Of a DNA stretch of 64,000 nt, positions 8,499-17,972 are shown piece after piece. Source of the stretch: an uncultured Tropicimonas sp. (GTDB lineage: Bacteria > Pseudomonadota > Alphaproteobacteria > Rhodobacterales > Rhodobacteraceae); contig CANLZY010000026.1 in assembly GCA_947495685.1 (NCBI GenBank), forward strand, positions 1 to 64,000, written 5' to 3'. A model generated the notes under the pieces. That model did no database searches. It saw nothing but the letters and a program-made list of their open reading frames with translations, and was not told the origin of the DNA. Numbering within the stretch: position 1 is the stretch's first letter; every line of letters begins with the position of its first letter. A program made the translations under genes and the position numbers.

Positions 8499-9965
8499 AT
8501 GGACGGATTTGACGTTGGTTCAGGGCGTGTTTTCGCTGCACGGATGCTTGTCGACGGCGGCTGGGTTGCCGGCTCCGCAGGTTTGATCGAGGTCGACAAC
8601 CCGGCAACCGAAGAAATCATCGCGACGATTCCCGATGCGACCGCCGAAGACGCGCTTGCCGCGTTGGAGGCCGCCCGCAAGGCGCAGCCGGCCTGGGCCG
8701 CGATGCCGGCCATTCAACGTGGCGAGGCCGTGCTGGCGCTCGCGCGTCAGGTCGAGGCCTGCGGCGAAGAGCTGGCCCGCCTGATCACGCTGGAGCAGGG
8801 CAAGCCGATCGGCCAGGCACGAGGCGAGGTTGGCGCGGTGTCGATGTTCCTGCGTCACGCGGCCTCTGGAGCGCGCCGGATCGAGGGTGACATCATTGCC
8901 TCGGACAATCCTGACGAAGAGGTCCAGGTTCGCCGTCATCCGCACGGCGTGGTGGTCGCACTGACGGCATGGAACTATCCGGCCGCGCTCTGCGCGCGCA
9001 AGCTGGGGCCGGCGCTGGTGACGGGAAATACCTTTGTTCTCCTGGCGCACGAGATCACGCCGCTCTCGGGCCTCTTCATCTGTGCACTGGCCGAAAAGGC
9101 CGGGATCCCCGCCGGGGTCGTCAATGTCGTGACCGGCCGTGGCGCGGTGGTCGGGCAGGCGATGGTGGAAAGCCCGATGTCGGACCTCGTGACGATGACC
9201 GGCTCGACCCGGGCAGGCAAGCAGATCTATCGCACCGGCGCCGACACGATGAAGGTGATCCGCCTGGAGTTGGGCGGCAAGGCGCCGTTCATCGTCATGG
9301 AAGACGCCGACATCGACAAGGCCGTCGAGGCGGCGGTCATCGCGCGCTATACCAACTGTGGCCAGATCTGCACCTGCAACGAGCGGATGTACCTGCACCG
9401 GGATATCGCCGACGAGTTCCTGGACAAGTTCGTGGCCGCGTCAAAGGCGTTGAGCATTGGCGATCCGATGGGCAACCCGGACATGGGGCCCAAGGTCAGC
9501 CGCGTCGAGGTGGACAAGGTCGCCGACATGGTGGCGCAAGCCACGGCAGAGGGTGCCGAGGTGCTGCTGAATGGTGGGCCGCTGACCGAGGGTGCCTACG
9601 AAAAGGGCTACTGGTACGCGCCGACCGTCCTGACCGTGACGGACAACGCGTCGTCCCTGATCCAGAACGAGGTCTTCGGGCCGGTGGTGCCGGCCCTGAT
9701 CGTCGACAGTTTCGACGAGGCCGTGGCGCTTGCCAATGACTCTTCCTACGGGCTGTCCGCCTATGTGTTCACCACGGATTACCGCCGGATCGCCCGCATT
9801 CCGCATGTGTTGAAATTCGGCGAGATCTACCTGAACCGCGCCAATGGCGAACAGGTTCAGGGTTTCCACACAGGCTGGAAGGAATCCGGTCTGGGAGGCG
9901 AGGACGGCAAATACGGTTTCGACGGCTACCTGCGCAAGCAGACCACCTACCTGAACTGGGGCTGA
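8499..9965 (+). CDS. Aldehyde dehydrogenase, AldA-like (lactaldehyde/glycolaldehyde type)
   Basis: 488 residues from the ATG at 8499, chosen for its AAGGAG site; longer upstream starts lack one. ALDH landmarks: N159 (AWNYP), E257 in LELGGKAPF, and the nucleophile C291 in NCGQICTCNERMY. The C-x-C-x-E-R stretch resembles E. coli AldA, which oxidises lactaldehyde and glycolaldehyde with NAD. The usual VxKPSExTP cofactor motif reads VLLAHEITP (180-188), so the Lys that normally contacts the adenine ribose is Leu182. The gene is divergent from the GntR regulator and probably completes the oxidation begun by the GMC enzyme. It ends 9 bases from the convergent LacI gene. Confidence 0.87.
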   Translation: MDGFDVGSGRVFAARMLVDGGWVAGSAGLIEVDNPATEEIIATIPDATAEDALAALEAARKAQPAWAAMPAIQRGEAVLALARQVEACGEELARLITLEQGKPIGQARGEVGAVSMFLRHAASGARRIEGDIIASDNPDEEVQVRRHPHGVVVALTAWNYPAALCARKLGPALVTGNTFVLLAHEITPLSGLFICALAEKAGIPAGVVNVVTGRGAVVGQAMVESPMSDLVTMTGSTRAGKQIYRTGADTMKVIRLELGGKAPFIVMEDADIDKAVEAAVIARYTNCGQICTCNERMYLHRDIADEFLDKFVAASKALSIGDPMGNPDMGPKVSRVEVDKVADMVAQATAEGAEVLLNGGPLTEGAYEKGYWYAPTVLTVTDNASSLIQNEVFGPVVPALIVDSFDEAVALANDSSYGLSAYVFTTDYRRIARIPHVLKFGEIYLNRANGEQVQGFHTGWKESGLGGEDGKYGFDGYLRKQTTYLNWG

Positions 9966-9974
9966 AGCAGGATG

Positions 9975-11087
9975 TCAGGCGGAACTGGATTTTCGGTGCG
10001 GGGGAGGTGGGGCCACGGAGGCCCGTTCGACCAGTTCGCACTCCAGTTTGACCAGCAGCGGCGGTTGCCTGCCCACGTCGGGGTCCCGAAGGGTCTGTTC
10101 GATCGCCCAACGGCCCATCTCCCGGCTCGGCAGGATGAGCGACGTCAGGGGCGGCGACAGGTGCCGGGCGATCTCGGCATCGTCGTAACCAATGACCGAG
10201 ATATCTTCGGGAATTCTCAAGCCCATTTCCTTGAGCGCGTCGTAGCATCCGATTGCCATGCGATCGTTCTGGCAGAAAATCGCGGTGGGCGGATCGTCCA
10301 GCGCCATCAAGCTCCGGGTTTCGCGGTAGCCGGCACTGGGCGACCAGTCGCCCTCCGCAACCAGTTCCGGCGCAAAGGGGATATCGGCCGTCGCCAGCGC
10401 CGTGCGGTAGCCTTGCAGTCGATCCTGAGCGGCTTCCATGAAAATCTCGCCGGTGATCGTGCCGATGCGCCTGTGCCCACTCGCAATCAACGTGTTCGTC
10501 GCGCGATGCCCGCCGGCGGTCTCTCCGGGCACAACCGATGGATATCGGGCGGGTTGCTCGTAGCAGTTCAGCAGGATGATCGGGATTTTGGCGTGAGCCA
10601 GCAACTCGGGAAGTTGTACCTCGCGGGTAAAGATACAGGCATAGATGATCGCGCGGACATCCATGTTCAGGAATGTCTGAAGCGCCCGGGGTTCGAGCGC
10701 CGGGTCGTTGTCGGTTTCCGAGGCAAGGACGAGCGCACCCATGCGGCGCGCCATCTGCTTGACCCCATCCAGCGCGACAATCCCTTCCGGGCTGGTGGAG
10801 ATCTTGTCGATGGCAAAGCCGATGATGTCATCGGCTCGGGGCCTGCTGCGTTCGAGGCCGGCCAGCGTGGCCTGGCGGTAGCCCAGATCATTTGCGACCC
10901 GCAGAACCCGGTCGCGGGTATTGTCCGAGATTTTGACAGAATTGTTGTCGTTCAGCACAAAGGAAACCGTCGACTGCGAGCATCCTGCCACGCGCGCGAT
11001 GTCCTGCATCGTCACGCGGCGTTTGCCGGCAACCTTTCCAATTCCGGGTGCATCCGGTTTCGTCGGGAGGGTCGGGTCGTAGGCCAT
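9975..11087 (-). CDS. LacI-family transcriptional repressor of the YtfQ-type sugar operon
   Basis: 370 residues. The helix-turn-helix and hinge helix occupy about 24-75 (RVTMQDIARVAGCSQSTVS), after a 23-residue polar extension. The periplasmic-binding-protein-like effector domain follows, with FCQNDRMAIGCYDALKE and ISVIGYDDAEIA typical of the family. It is divergent from the ABC importer starting at 11267, and the operator candidate at 11129-11165 lies between them. The likely effector is the transported sugar or its acid. The C-terminal tail is proline- and serine-rich. Confidence 0.92.
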   Translation of the reverse strand: MAYDPTLPTKPDAPGIGKVAGKRRVTMQDIARVAGCSQSTVSFVLNDNNSVKISDNTRDRVLRVANDLGYRQATLAGLERSRPRADDIIGFAIDKISTSPEGIVALDGVKQMARRMGALVLASETDNDPALEPRALQTFLNMDVRAIIYACIFTREVQLPELLAHAKIPIILLNCYEQPARYPSVVPGETAGGHRATNTLIASGHRRIGTITGEIFMEAAQDRLQGYRTALATADIPFAPELVAEGDWSPSAGYRETRSLMALDDPPTAIFCQNDRMAIGCYDALKEMGLRIPEDISVIGYDDAEIARHLSPPLTSLILPSREMGRWAIEQTLRDPDVGRQPPLLVKLECELVERASVAPPPPHRKSSSA

Positions 11088-11128
11088 GCCTCCTGTATCA
11101 TTCCGAATGCGCCGGAGATCAAGAGCAC

Positions 11129-11172
11129 GCTAATTGTCTTTAGTTGACAGCTAAACTTTATTAGCATTCGAT
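11129..11172 (+). promoter_or_regulatory. Promoter and LacI-type operator of the YtfQ operon
   Basis: Nested inverted repeats GCTAAT (11129-11134)/ATTAGC (11160-11165) and TTTAG (11139-11143)/CTAAA (11151-11155) enclose a perfect TTGACA (11144-11149). A TTCGAT 17 bases further (11167-11172) could be the -10. A repressor bound to the repeats would cover the -35 element. Confidence 0.55.
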
Positions 11173-11266
11173 GCTTCCAGGCTGTTGTCCGAACGCGGAG
11201 CGACCTGGGGCAAAGCCCGCGGCAGGGGAGGAACCAATGCCGCTTACAACCGTGGAGGAGACCACT

Positions 11267-12241
11267 ATGAAACGCAGAATTCTTTTGGGGACGGCCATTG
11301 CCTTTGGCCTGGGTCTGAGCACTGTTTCGGCGATCGCAGAACCGCCCCCGCTGGCACAGAAAGATCGCTACAAGGTTGGCTTCAGCCAGATGGAATCCAA
11401 CAACCCCTGGCGGATTGCCGAAACCAAGTCGTTCCACGACACTGCCGAAGCCTGCAACTGGGACCTGATCGCCACCGACGCAGCCGGCTCGGCTGCAAAG
11501 CAGGTCGCGGATGTAGACTCGATGATCGCCCAAGGCATCGACATCCTCTTCCTGCCGCCGCGCGAAGAGAAGCCGCTGATCCCCGCCGTTATGAAGGCCA
11601 AGGCCGCCGGTATCCCGACATTCCTGGTTGACCGGTCCGTCGATCCGGCCGTTGCCCAGGCCGGCGAGCACTATGTCTCGTTCCTGGGGTCGGACTTCAT
11701 CGACCAGGGCAAGCGCGTGGCCGAATGGACCCTCGAGAACTTCAAGGGCGAAAAAGGCATCATCGTGGAGCTCGAAGGCACCACCGGGTCGTCGCCGGCC
11801 AATGATCGGGCCAAGGGCTTCGATGACGTCATGGCACAGCATGACAACATGGAAATCGTCGCTTCCCAGACCGGTGATTTCGCCCGCGACATGGGCCGCC
11901 AGGTCATGGAAACCCTGCTTCAGGCGCACCCGGACGTGAACATCGTCTATGCGCACAACGACGAAATGGCCATTGGCGCGATCCAGGCGCTGGAACTTGC
12001 CGGTCGCAAGCCGGGCGAAGACGTCCTGATCGTCTCGATCGACGGAACTCGTGATGCGCTTCAGGCGATCATCGACGGCAAGATGGGCGTCACGGTCGAA
12101 AGCTCGCCGTTCTTTGGCCCGCTGGCCTGCGAAATCATGGGCAAGTACGCCGCTGGCGAGTCCATCCCGCCATGGGTCAAGGTCGAAGACCGCATCTTCA
12201 CCAAGGCCAACGCCGCCGATCATATCGACGAAGCCTACTGA
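11267..12241 (+). CDS. ytfQ: Sugar ABC transporter substrate-binding protein, YtfQ-like
   Basis: 324 residues from the ATG at 11267, with GGAGGAG in front. The signal peptide ends near residue 24 (TVSAIAEPPP). The mature part opens YKVGFSQMESNNPWRIAETKS, close to E. coli YtfQ, and keeps FLVDRSVD, VVELEGTTGSSPANDRAKGF (here IIVELEGT...), VYAHNDEMAIGAIQALELAG and SIDGTRDALQAI. YtfQ binds galactofuranose in E. coli; related alphaproteobacterial systems carry other aldoses, so the ligand is open. It is the first gene of a seven-gene operon with cognate ATPase and two permeases. Confidence 0.88.
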   Translation: MKRRILLGTAIAFGLGLSTVSAIAEPPPLAQKDRYKVGFSQMESNNPWRIAETKSFHDTAEACNWDLIATDAAGSAAKQVADVDSMIAQGIDILFLPPREEKPLIPAVMKAKAAGIPTFLVDRSVDPAVAQAGEHYVSFLGSDFIDQGKRVAEWTLENFKGEKGIIVELEGTTGSSPANDRAKGFDDVMAQHDNMEIVASQTGDFARDMGRQVMETLLQAHPDVNIVYAHNDEMAIGAIQALELAGRKPGEDVLIVSIDGTRDALQAIIDGKMGVTVESSPFFGPLACEIMGKYAAGESIPPWVKVEDRIFTKANAADHIDEAY

Positions 12242-12252
12242 TCCCTCCCTGC

Positions 12253-12280
12253 CGGGGGGCTGCCTTCGGGCGGCCCCCCG
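12253..12280 (+). promoter_or_regulatory. UUCG-capped hairpin after the binding-protein gene
   Basis: CGGGGGGCTGCC (12253-12264) pairs with GGCGGCCCCCCG (12269-12280), one wobble, around a TTCG tetraloop. No T run follows, so an mRNA stabiliser or partial attenuator between ytfQ and ytfR is more likely than a full terminator. Confidence 0.7.
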
Positions 12281-12304
12281 CGCATTTATGGCGAAAGGCC
12301 CCTG

Positions 12305-13828
12305 ATGCAACCGCTCCTGAGAATGCAGGGCATCAACAAGTCCTTTGCGGGCGTCGCAGCTCTCACATCCGCAGAACTTGAAATTGCCCCGGGCGAAGTT
12401 CACGCCGTCATCGGCCAGAACGGCGCCGGAAAGTCCACACTCATCAAGATCCTGACCGGCGTGTACCGAAAGGACTCCGGCGACATCGAATTCGAGGGCA
12501 ATCCCCTCAACGCTCAATCCCCGCGCGAGGCGCAGGATGCCGGAATCGCCACGATCTATCAGGAACTGAGCCTCGTGCCGCTCCGTTCGGTGACAGAGAA
12601 CGTCATCATGGGATATGAGCCGCGCAACAAGCTGGGGCTGGTGGATTGGAAAGCGGCCCATACCCGCAGCCGCGAGATCCTTGCCGGGTTCGGCATCACC
12701 ATCGACGTGACGCAACCGCTTGGCAGCTATTCCACCGCAATTCAGCAGCTTACGGCCATTGCCCGCGCCGTGTCCCTGAATGCCCGGCTCGTCATCATGG
12801 ACGAGCCGACGTCGTCCCTGGATGACCGCGAGGTTGAAACCCTGTTCGGCGTCGTGCGCGCACTGAAGGACAAGGGTGTTTCGGTCATCTACATCTCGCA
12901 CTTCCTGGACGAGTTGTTCCACATCTGTGACCGGGCAACGATCATGCGGGACGGGCAGACTGTGGCGGTTCGCGAGATCGCTGAGTCGACCAAGCTCAGC
13001 CTGATCGCGGATATGCTCGGGCGCGACCCCGAGGAGATCGCAGCCGCCGGCATGACCGACCTTGGAGGCGGCGTGCGGGAAACTGGCGAACTGCTGCTGG
13101 AGGCAAAGGACCTCAAGACAGACCGCAACCTGCGAGACGTTTCGGTTTCGGTTCACAAGGGCGAGATTGTCGGCCTTGGCGGTCTGCTGGGCTCCGGTCG
13201 GACCGAAGCGGCGCGGGCCATCTTTGCCATGGACAAGCTGCGCAACGGTTTTGTGCGCACGACGGCGCGGCCGAACGGGTTTTCGGATCCGGCGGATGCG
13301 ATCCGCAGCGGCATCGGGTTCCTGACCGAAGACCGCAAGGCCGAAGGCATCGTCCCCGAAATGACGGTGCGCGAAAACATGACCCTCGCGCTGTTGCCGA
13401 AACTGATCAAGAACGGCGCAATCGACCGGGAGCGCGAGACCGAGATTGTCGAGAAGTTCGTGAAGGCGCTCGGGATCAAGCTGGCCAGTATCGAACAGCC
13501 TATCCGTGAGCTGTCAGGCGGAAACCAGCAGAAGGTGTTGCTGGCACGATGGCTGGCGCTGGAACCCGACTTGCTGATCCTCGACGAACCGACCCGAGGC
13601 GTTGACGTTGGCGCCAAGTTCGAGATCCAGTCGATCATCCGCGAATATGTCGAAAAGGGCGTCGGCGTCCTGCTGATCTCGTCGGAATTCGAGGAACTGG
13701 TCGAAGGCGCCGACAGGATCGTCGTGTTGCAGGAGGGAACCTCCGTGACCGAACTGCAGAACCCGGGCATCACCGAAGAAAGCCTGATCGGGGCCATCGC
13801 GCAATCTCACGACGGAGCGACGGCATGA
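12305..13828 (+). CDS. ytfR: Sugar ABC transporter ATPase with two nucleotide-binding domains, YtfR-like
   Basis: 507 residues made of two ABC cassettes. Domain 1 has Walker A GQNGAGKST (37-45), Walker B VIMDEPTSSLDD and an atypical signature region YSTAIQQL, as is common in the first half of CUT2 ATPases. Domain 2 has the degenerate Walker A GLLGSGRTE and a full signature LSGGNQQKVLLARW followed by LLILDEPTRGVDVG. It energises the importer from the cytoplasmic side. Its stop overlaps the first permease start (ATGA at 13825). Confidence 0.9.
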   Translation: MQPLLRMQGINKSFAGVAALTSAELEIAPGEVHAVIGQNGAGKSTLIKILTGVYRKDSGDIEFEGNPLNAQSPREAQDAGIATIYQELSLVPLRSVTENVIMGYEPRNKLGLVDWKAAHTRSREILAGFGITIDVTQPLGSYSTAIQQLTAIARAVSLNARLVIMDEPTSSLDDREVETLFGVVRALKDKGVSVIYISHFLDELFHICDRATIMRDGQTVAVREIAESTKLSLIADMLGRDPEEIAAAGMTDLGGGVRETGELLLEAKDLKTDRNLRDVSVSVHKGEIVGLGGLLGSGRTEAARAIFAMDKLRNGFVRTTARPNGFSDPADAIRSGIGFLTEDRKAEGIVPEMTVRENMTLALLPKLIKNGAIDRERETEIVEKFVKALGIKLASIEQPIRELSGGNQQKVLLARWLALEPDLLILDEPTRGVDVGAKFEIQSIIREYVEKGVGVLLISSEFEELVEGADRIVVLQEGTSVTELQNPGITEESLIGAIAQSHDGATA

Positions 13829-14829
13829 CCGAACAGACACAGGTGCCCTCGGGCCAAGCCAGGAGCAGTGCCATGTCGGACTTCGACTGGAAACGCATCT
13901 CGAAACATGGCGACAAGATTGCGCTTGCCGTCCTTCTGTTGATCAACGTGCTTATCACCCCGAACTTTCTGCAGTTGCAGACCCTGTTCGTGAATATCAG
14001 CCAGGTGGCAACCATCGCGATTGTTGCGGTGGGCATGACGCTGGTGATTGCCACGGCCGGTATCGACCTGTCGGTCGGCGCGGTGATGGCGGTCGCGGGC
14101 GCATTGGCGCCGCTGATCTTTCTGTCGGACTTCGCACAGGCCAACCCGGCATTGGGGCTGACACTGTCGATTGTCGTGCCGATCCTGGTGGCGCTGGCCT
14201 GCGGGTTGTTCAACGGGTTGCTTGTCGCCTACCTCGGCGTGCAGCCGATCATCGCCACGCTGATCTTCTTCATCTCCGGGCGTGGCATTGCGCAGGTGTT
14301 GACCAACGGCAACCTGCAGACATTCAACCATCCCGGGTTCAGTTACCTTGGCACGGGCAAGATCCTCGGGCTGCCCTTCCAGGGCTGGCTGGTCGTCGTG
14401 ATTGCCATCGTCTTCTGGTATGTCGTCAACCGCACCATGTTCGGCCGGCGTATCCTTGCGGTGGGCGGCAACGAGAACGCCGCCCGGTTGACCGGCACAC
14501 CGGTGCGAAAGGTCAAGACTGGCGTCTATGTGATTTCGGCAGGGCTCTCCGGGATTGCGGGCCTGATCGTCGTGGCGATCAACTCCGCCTCTGACGCCGC
14601 CCGTATCGGCAACCTGATGGAGCTTGACGCCATCGCTGCGGCGGTGGTCGGCGGCACATTGTTGTCAGGGGGGCGGGCACCGATATTTGGCGCCATCCTT
14701 GGCGCGGTCATCATCCAACTGGTGAAATACACCCTGCTCGCAAACGGCGTGGCCGACGAAGTCGCGCTGATCGCCAAGGCGGCCATCATCGTGCTGGCGG
14801 TCTACGTTCAGCAAGGCCGGAAGGAGTGA
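13825..14829 (+). CDS. ytfT: Sugar ABC transporter permease, YtfT-like
   Basis: 334 residues with 8-10 membrane segments of the BPD_transp_2 (RbsC-like) family. Recognisable stretches are GMTLVIATAGIDLSVGAVMA, FNGLLVAYLGVQPIIATL and AVGGNENAARLTG, the last being the cytoplasmic loop that docks on the ATPase. The start overlaps ytfR by four bases; an internal ATG at 13873 is possible. It pairs with the second permease to form a heterodimeric channel. Confidence 0.88.
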   Translation: MTEQTQVPSGQARSSAMSDFDWKRISKHGDKIALAVLLLINVLITPNFLQLQTLFVNISQVATIAIVAVGMTLVIATAGIDLSVGAVMAVAGALAPLIFLSDFAQANPALGLTLSIVVPILVALACGLFNGLLVAYLGVQPIIATLIFFISGRGIAQVLTNGNLQTFNHPGFSYLGTGKILGLPFQGWLVVVIAIVFWYVVNRTMFGRRILAVGGNENAARLTGTPVRKVKTGVYVISAGLSGIAGLIVVAINSASDAARIGNLMELDAIAAAVVGGTLLSGGRAPIFGAILGAVIIQLVKYTLLANGVADEVALIAKAAIIVLAVYVQQGRKE

Positions 14830-14834
14830 CGGAC

Positions 14835-15830
14835 ATGCTCGACACGAATGCATTCGACCTTCGCAAGTATCTTCAGGGCAATGGACAGTCGGTCGGCGTC
14901 TGGATCGCCCTCGTGGTTGTCGTCCTGTTCGGCGCGATGCGCTATGACAACTTCACCGGCGCCTACAACATCAGTTCCTTCCTGAACTACAACTCGATGT
15001 TCATCGCCATCGCCCTGGGGATGTGCTTTGTCATCATGACCGGCGGGATCGACCTGTCGGTCGGCTCGGTGGTTGCCTTTACCTCGGTCTGCGTGGCGTA
15101 TCTGTCGCCTTACGGGATCCAGGTCGCGCTGCCGGGTGGCATCCTGGCCGGCATGGCCATCGGCAGCATCAACGCCTTCTTTGTCATCAAGATGCGTATC
15201 CCGCCCTTCATCGCGACGCTGGCCACGATGCTGGGCGCCAAGGGCGGCGCACTGGTGATTGCCGGGCGTCAGACGATTTCGGTCGACTGGACCTCGAATT
15301 TCACCAAGTTCGGCATGGAAAATGTCGGCGGGTTGCTCCCCTGGTCGATCATTTCTGTCGCGATCCTGGCTGTCGGGCTGTGGATCGTGCTGGAACGGAC
15401 GTCCATCGGACGTACCGTCGAGGCCATCGGTGGTGGCGAAGACGCAACCCGGATGATGGGGCTGCCGGTGGATCGGGCCAAGGCCTTTGTCTATATCTTG
15501 TCGGGCGGGTGTGCCGGTTTGGCCGGGGTGATCCTCGCCTCGGGCTTCGGCGCCGGCCAACCGCTGGAAGGCGTCGGCTGGGAGTTGTCGGCCATCGCCT
15601 CGGTGGTTGTGGGCGGAACGCTCCTGACCGGGGGGATGGGCTCTGTCCCTGCGACAGTTGCGGGTGCGCTGTTGTTGGGCCTTGTCTTCAACATCCTGAA
15701 CTTTGAAAACGGCCGCGGCGTAATCAGTATCTCGGCCTATTGGCAAATGGTTGTCCGCGGCATGTTCCTGTTCGTCGTCATCCTTCTGCAGGCGCGGGTC
15801 TCTCGTGCAACCAAGAAACAGGGAGTCTGA
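14835..15830 (+). CDS. yjfF: Sugar ABC transporter permease, YjfF-like
   Basis: 331 residues, the length of E. coli YjfF. ATG at 14835 is preferred over GTG at 14826 because AAGGAG (14821-14826) lies at ideal distance from it. The BPD_transp_2 landmarks are [18 protein letters not shown] and a docking loop [16 protein letters not shown]. It ends two bases before the next gene's ATG. Together with YtfT it completes the two-permease arrangement typical of YtfQRT-YjfF. Confidence 0.87.
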   Translation: MLDTNAFDLRKYLQGNGQSVGVWIALVVVVLFGAMRYDNFTGAYNISSFLNYNSMFIAIALGMCFVIMTGGIDLSVGSVVAFTSVCVAYLSPYGIQVALPGGILAGMAIGSINAFFVIKMRIPPFIATLATMLGAKGGALVIAGRQTISVDWTSNFTKFGMENVGGLLPWSIISVAILAVGLWIVLERTSIGRTVEAIGGGEDATRMMGLPVDRAKAFVYILSGGCAGLAGVILASGFGAGQPLEGVGWELSAIASVVVGGTLLTGGMGSVPATVAGALLLGLVFNILNFENGRGVISISAYWQMVVRGMFLFVVILLQARVSRATKKQGV

Positions 15831-15832
15831 AA

Positions 15833-16930
15833 ATGCTCACGATCACATCGCTCGATGCGCAGCGTTTCGCCGTCCCGCTGGACGAGGTGCTGACGGATGC
15901 CAAGCATGGCGATCATTCTCATTTCGAGTTGATCACCGTCACCGTGACCCTCTCGGATGGCAGCGAGGGCACGGGCTACACCTATACCGGTGGCAGGGGG
16001 GGCTGGTCCATTCTCGCGATGATCGAGAACGACCTGGCGCCGTTCGTGATGGGCAAGGATGGCGAAGACATCGAGGGCCTTTACGATGCGATGCAGTGGC
16101 ATGTCCATTACGTCGCGCGGGGTGGTATCGCGTCCTTTGCGATCTCGGCCGTTGACATCGCGCTGTGGGATGCGCGGTGCAAGCGGGCGGGCAAACCGTT
16201 GTGGCAGGTCGCGGGCGGAGCCTCCAACCGCTGTAAATGTTATTCCGGCGGCATCGACCTGAACTTCCCGCTGCCCAAGCTGCTCGACTCGATCCGCGGT
16301 TATATTGCCCAGGGCGCCAACGGGGTGAAGATCAAGATCGGGCAACCCACTCTGGCCGAGGACGTGGAACGAATTGCCGCCGTGCGCAATTTGATCGGAC
16401 CGGATATGACCTTCATGGTCGATGCAAACTACTCGATGAGCGTCGACGAGGCCATAGAGGCGGCGAATGCCTTCAAACCCTACGACCTGCTCTGGTTCGA
16501 AGAACCAACCATTCCCGATGATTACAAAGGCTACGGCCGGATCGTCGAGGCCACTGGCATGCCGTTGGCCATGGGCGAGAACCTGCACACGATTCACGAG
16601 TTCGAATATGCCTTCGACCAGGCGAAGCTTTCCTATGTGCAGCCCGACGCGTCAAACTGTGGCGGCATCACGGGATGGCTCCAGGTCGCGAAGCTGTCCC
16701 AGCAGCACGGTATCCCTGTGTGCAGTCACGGCATGCAGGAGCTTCACATTTCACTTGTCTCGGCGCAGCCAAACGGTGGCTGGGTCGAACTTCACTCATT
16801 CCCGATCGACCGCTACACCACGCGCCCCGTCGTGCTGGAGGACAGCCTTGCCGTTGCCCCCGACACACCCGGCATTGGCGTGACCTTCGACTGGGACAAA
16901 CTGAACGCCGCCACGGACACGGCGGCCTGA
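15833..16930 (+). CDS. Mandelate racemase/muconate lactonizing enzyme family protein (sugar-acid dehydratase-like)
   Basis: 365 residues; GGGAG precedes the ATG at 15833. Active-site set: K166 and K168 (VKIKIG), metal ligands D197 (MVDANY), E223 (WFEEP) and E249 (MGEN), D272 (QPDASN) and H299 (VCSHG). This is the mandelate-racemase subgroup pattern, in which KxK and the His act as opposing bases. It is collinear with the enzyme at 1526 but diverges in the substrate-facing 20s and 50s loops. Within this operon it most likely dehydrates the aldonate formed from the imported sugar to a 2-keto-3-deoxy acid (inference). The exact sugar acid cannot be told. Confidence 0.85.
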   Translation: MLTITSLDAQRFAVPLDEVLTDAKHGDHSHFELITVTVTLSDGSEGTGYTYTGGRGGWSILAMIENDLAPFVMGKDGEDIEGLYDAMQWHVHYVARGGIASFAISAVDIALWDARCKRAGKPLWQVAGGASNRCKCYSGGIDLNFPLPKLLDSIRGYIAQGANGVKIKIGQPTLAEDVERIAAVRNLIGPDMTFMVDANYSMSVDEAIEAANAFKPYDLLWFEEPTIPDDYKGYGRIVEATGMPLAMGENLHTIHEFEYAFDQAKLSYVQPDASNCGGITGWLQVAKLSQQHGIPVCSHGMQELHISLVSAQPNGGWVELHSFPIDRYTTRPVVLEDSLAVAPDTPGIGVTFDWDKLNAATDTAA

Positions 16931-16946
16931 AAAGGACTGAAAGAGC

Positions 16947-17972
16947 ATGTCTATAACGGCAGCATTCTACCGAGGGGACAAGACCTTCGAGGTGAAACAG
17001 ATCGAGGCCGAGGCGCCCGGCGCTGACCAGGTCCAGATCGAGGTCGCGTATTGCGGCATCTGCGGCACTGACCTGCATGCCTATCTCGGCCACATGGATG
17101 GCCGGGTCGGCTTCGACCGTATCCTCGGGCACGAAACGTCCGGTGTTGTGAAGGCCGTTGGCAGCGACGTCAAAGGCTGGGCTGCGGGCGACCGCGTCAC
17201 CGTGCGGCCGCTTGACCCTTGCGGCGACTGCCCGGCCTGCAACCGCGGCCACAGCCACATCTGCCACAACCAGACCTTTATCGGTCTGGACAGCCAGGGC
17301 GGCATGCAGCAACTCTGGAACGTTCCGGCCCACACGCTGCACAAATTGCCCGAGAACGTCTCGCTTCGCGACGCCGCGCTGATCGAACCTCTGGCAGTGG
17401 CCTGCCACGACGTGCGCATGGCCAATGTGCAACCCGGCGAGGACGTTGTCGTGATCGGTGGTGGACCCATCGGTATGCTGGTCGCCATGGTTGCCAAGGC
17501 TGCCGGCGGCAAGGTGACGATCTCGGAAATCAACGAGAACCGCATCGCGCTGGCTCAGAAGCTCGGATTCGAAACGGTGAACCCGAAAGAGGTGGATGCC
17601 GCGGCCGAGATCCTGAAGGCCACCGGCGACAAGGGTGCCGATGTCGTCTTCGAAGTCTCCGGCGTGCAGGCCGGTGTGGACCTGATGACGGCGATCGGCT
17701 CGACCCGCGCCCGGATTGTCATGGTCGCGATTCACGCCACGAAGCCTCAAGTCGACCTGTTCCGCTTCTTCTGGCGCGAGCTGCAACTGATCGGTGTCCG
17801 GGTCTATGAACCCGAAGACTATGACAAGGCCATCGCATCGATTGCCGCTGGCGAAATCGATGCCGACGCGATGATCACGGATGTCCGCCCGATCGAGAGC
17901 ATTGGCGAGGCCTTTGCCGAGCTGACGTCCAATCCCAACGCGATGAAATCGCTCCTGCAAATCAACGGATGA
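16947..17972 (+). CDS. Zinc-dependent medium-chain dehydrogenase (sorbitol/threonine dehydrogenase-like)
   Basis: 341 residues. Catalytic zinc ligands C39 (GICGTDLH), H62 and E63 (GHE), with E147 near; structural zinc cysteines C92, C95, C98 and C106 in PCGDCPACNRGHSHIC. The NAD-binding GGGPIG is at 171-176. The family oxidises secondary alcohols of polyols, sugar acids or threonine with NAD(P). In this operon a role on the sugar or its acid is likely. It follows the dehydratase by 16 bases and overlaps the next gene by four. Confidence 0.88.
   Translation: MSITAAFYRGDKTFEVKQIEAEAPGADQVQIEVAYCGICGTDLHAYLGHMDGRVGFDRILGHETSGVVKAVGSDVKGWAAGDRVTVRPLDPCGDCPACNRGHSHICHNQTFIGLDSQGGMQQLWNVPAHTLHKLPENVSLRDAALIEPLAVACHDVRMANVQPGEDVVVIGGGPIGMLVAMVAKAAGGKVTISEINENRIALAQKLGFETVNPKEVDAAAEILKATGDKGADVVFEVSGVQAGVDLMTAIGSTRARIVMVAIHATKPQVDLFRFFWRELQLIGVRVYEPEDYDKAIASIAAGEIDADAMITDVRPIESIGEAFAELTSNPNAMKSLLQING

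Noticed and set aside
11012-13156. A 700-codon open frame on the minus strand opposite the YtfQ and YtfR genes
   Set aside because: It is a mirror of strongly coding plus-strand DNA with high third-position GC, and its translation has no family resemblance.
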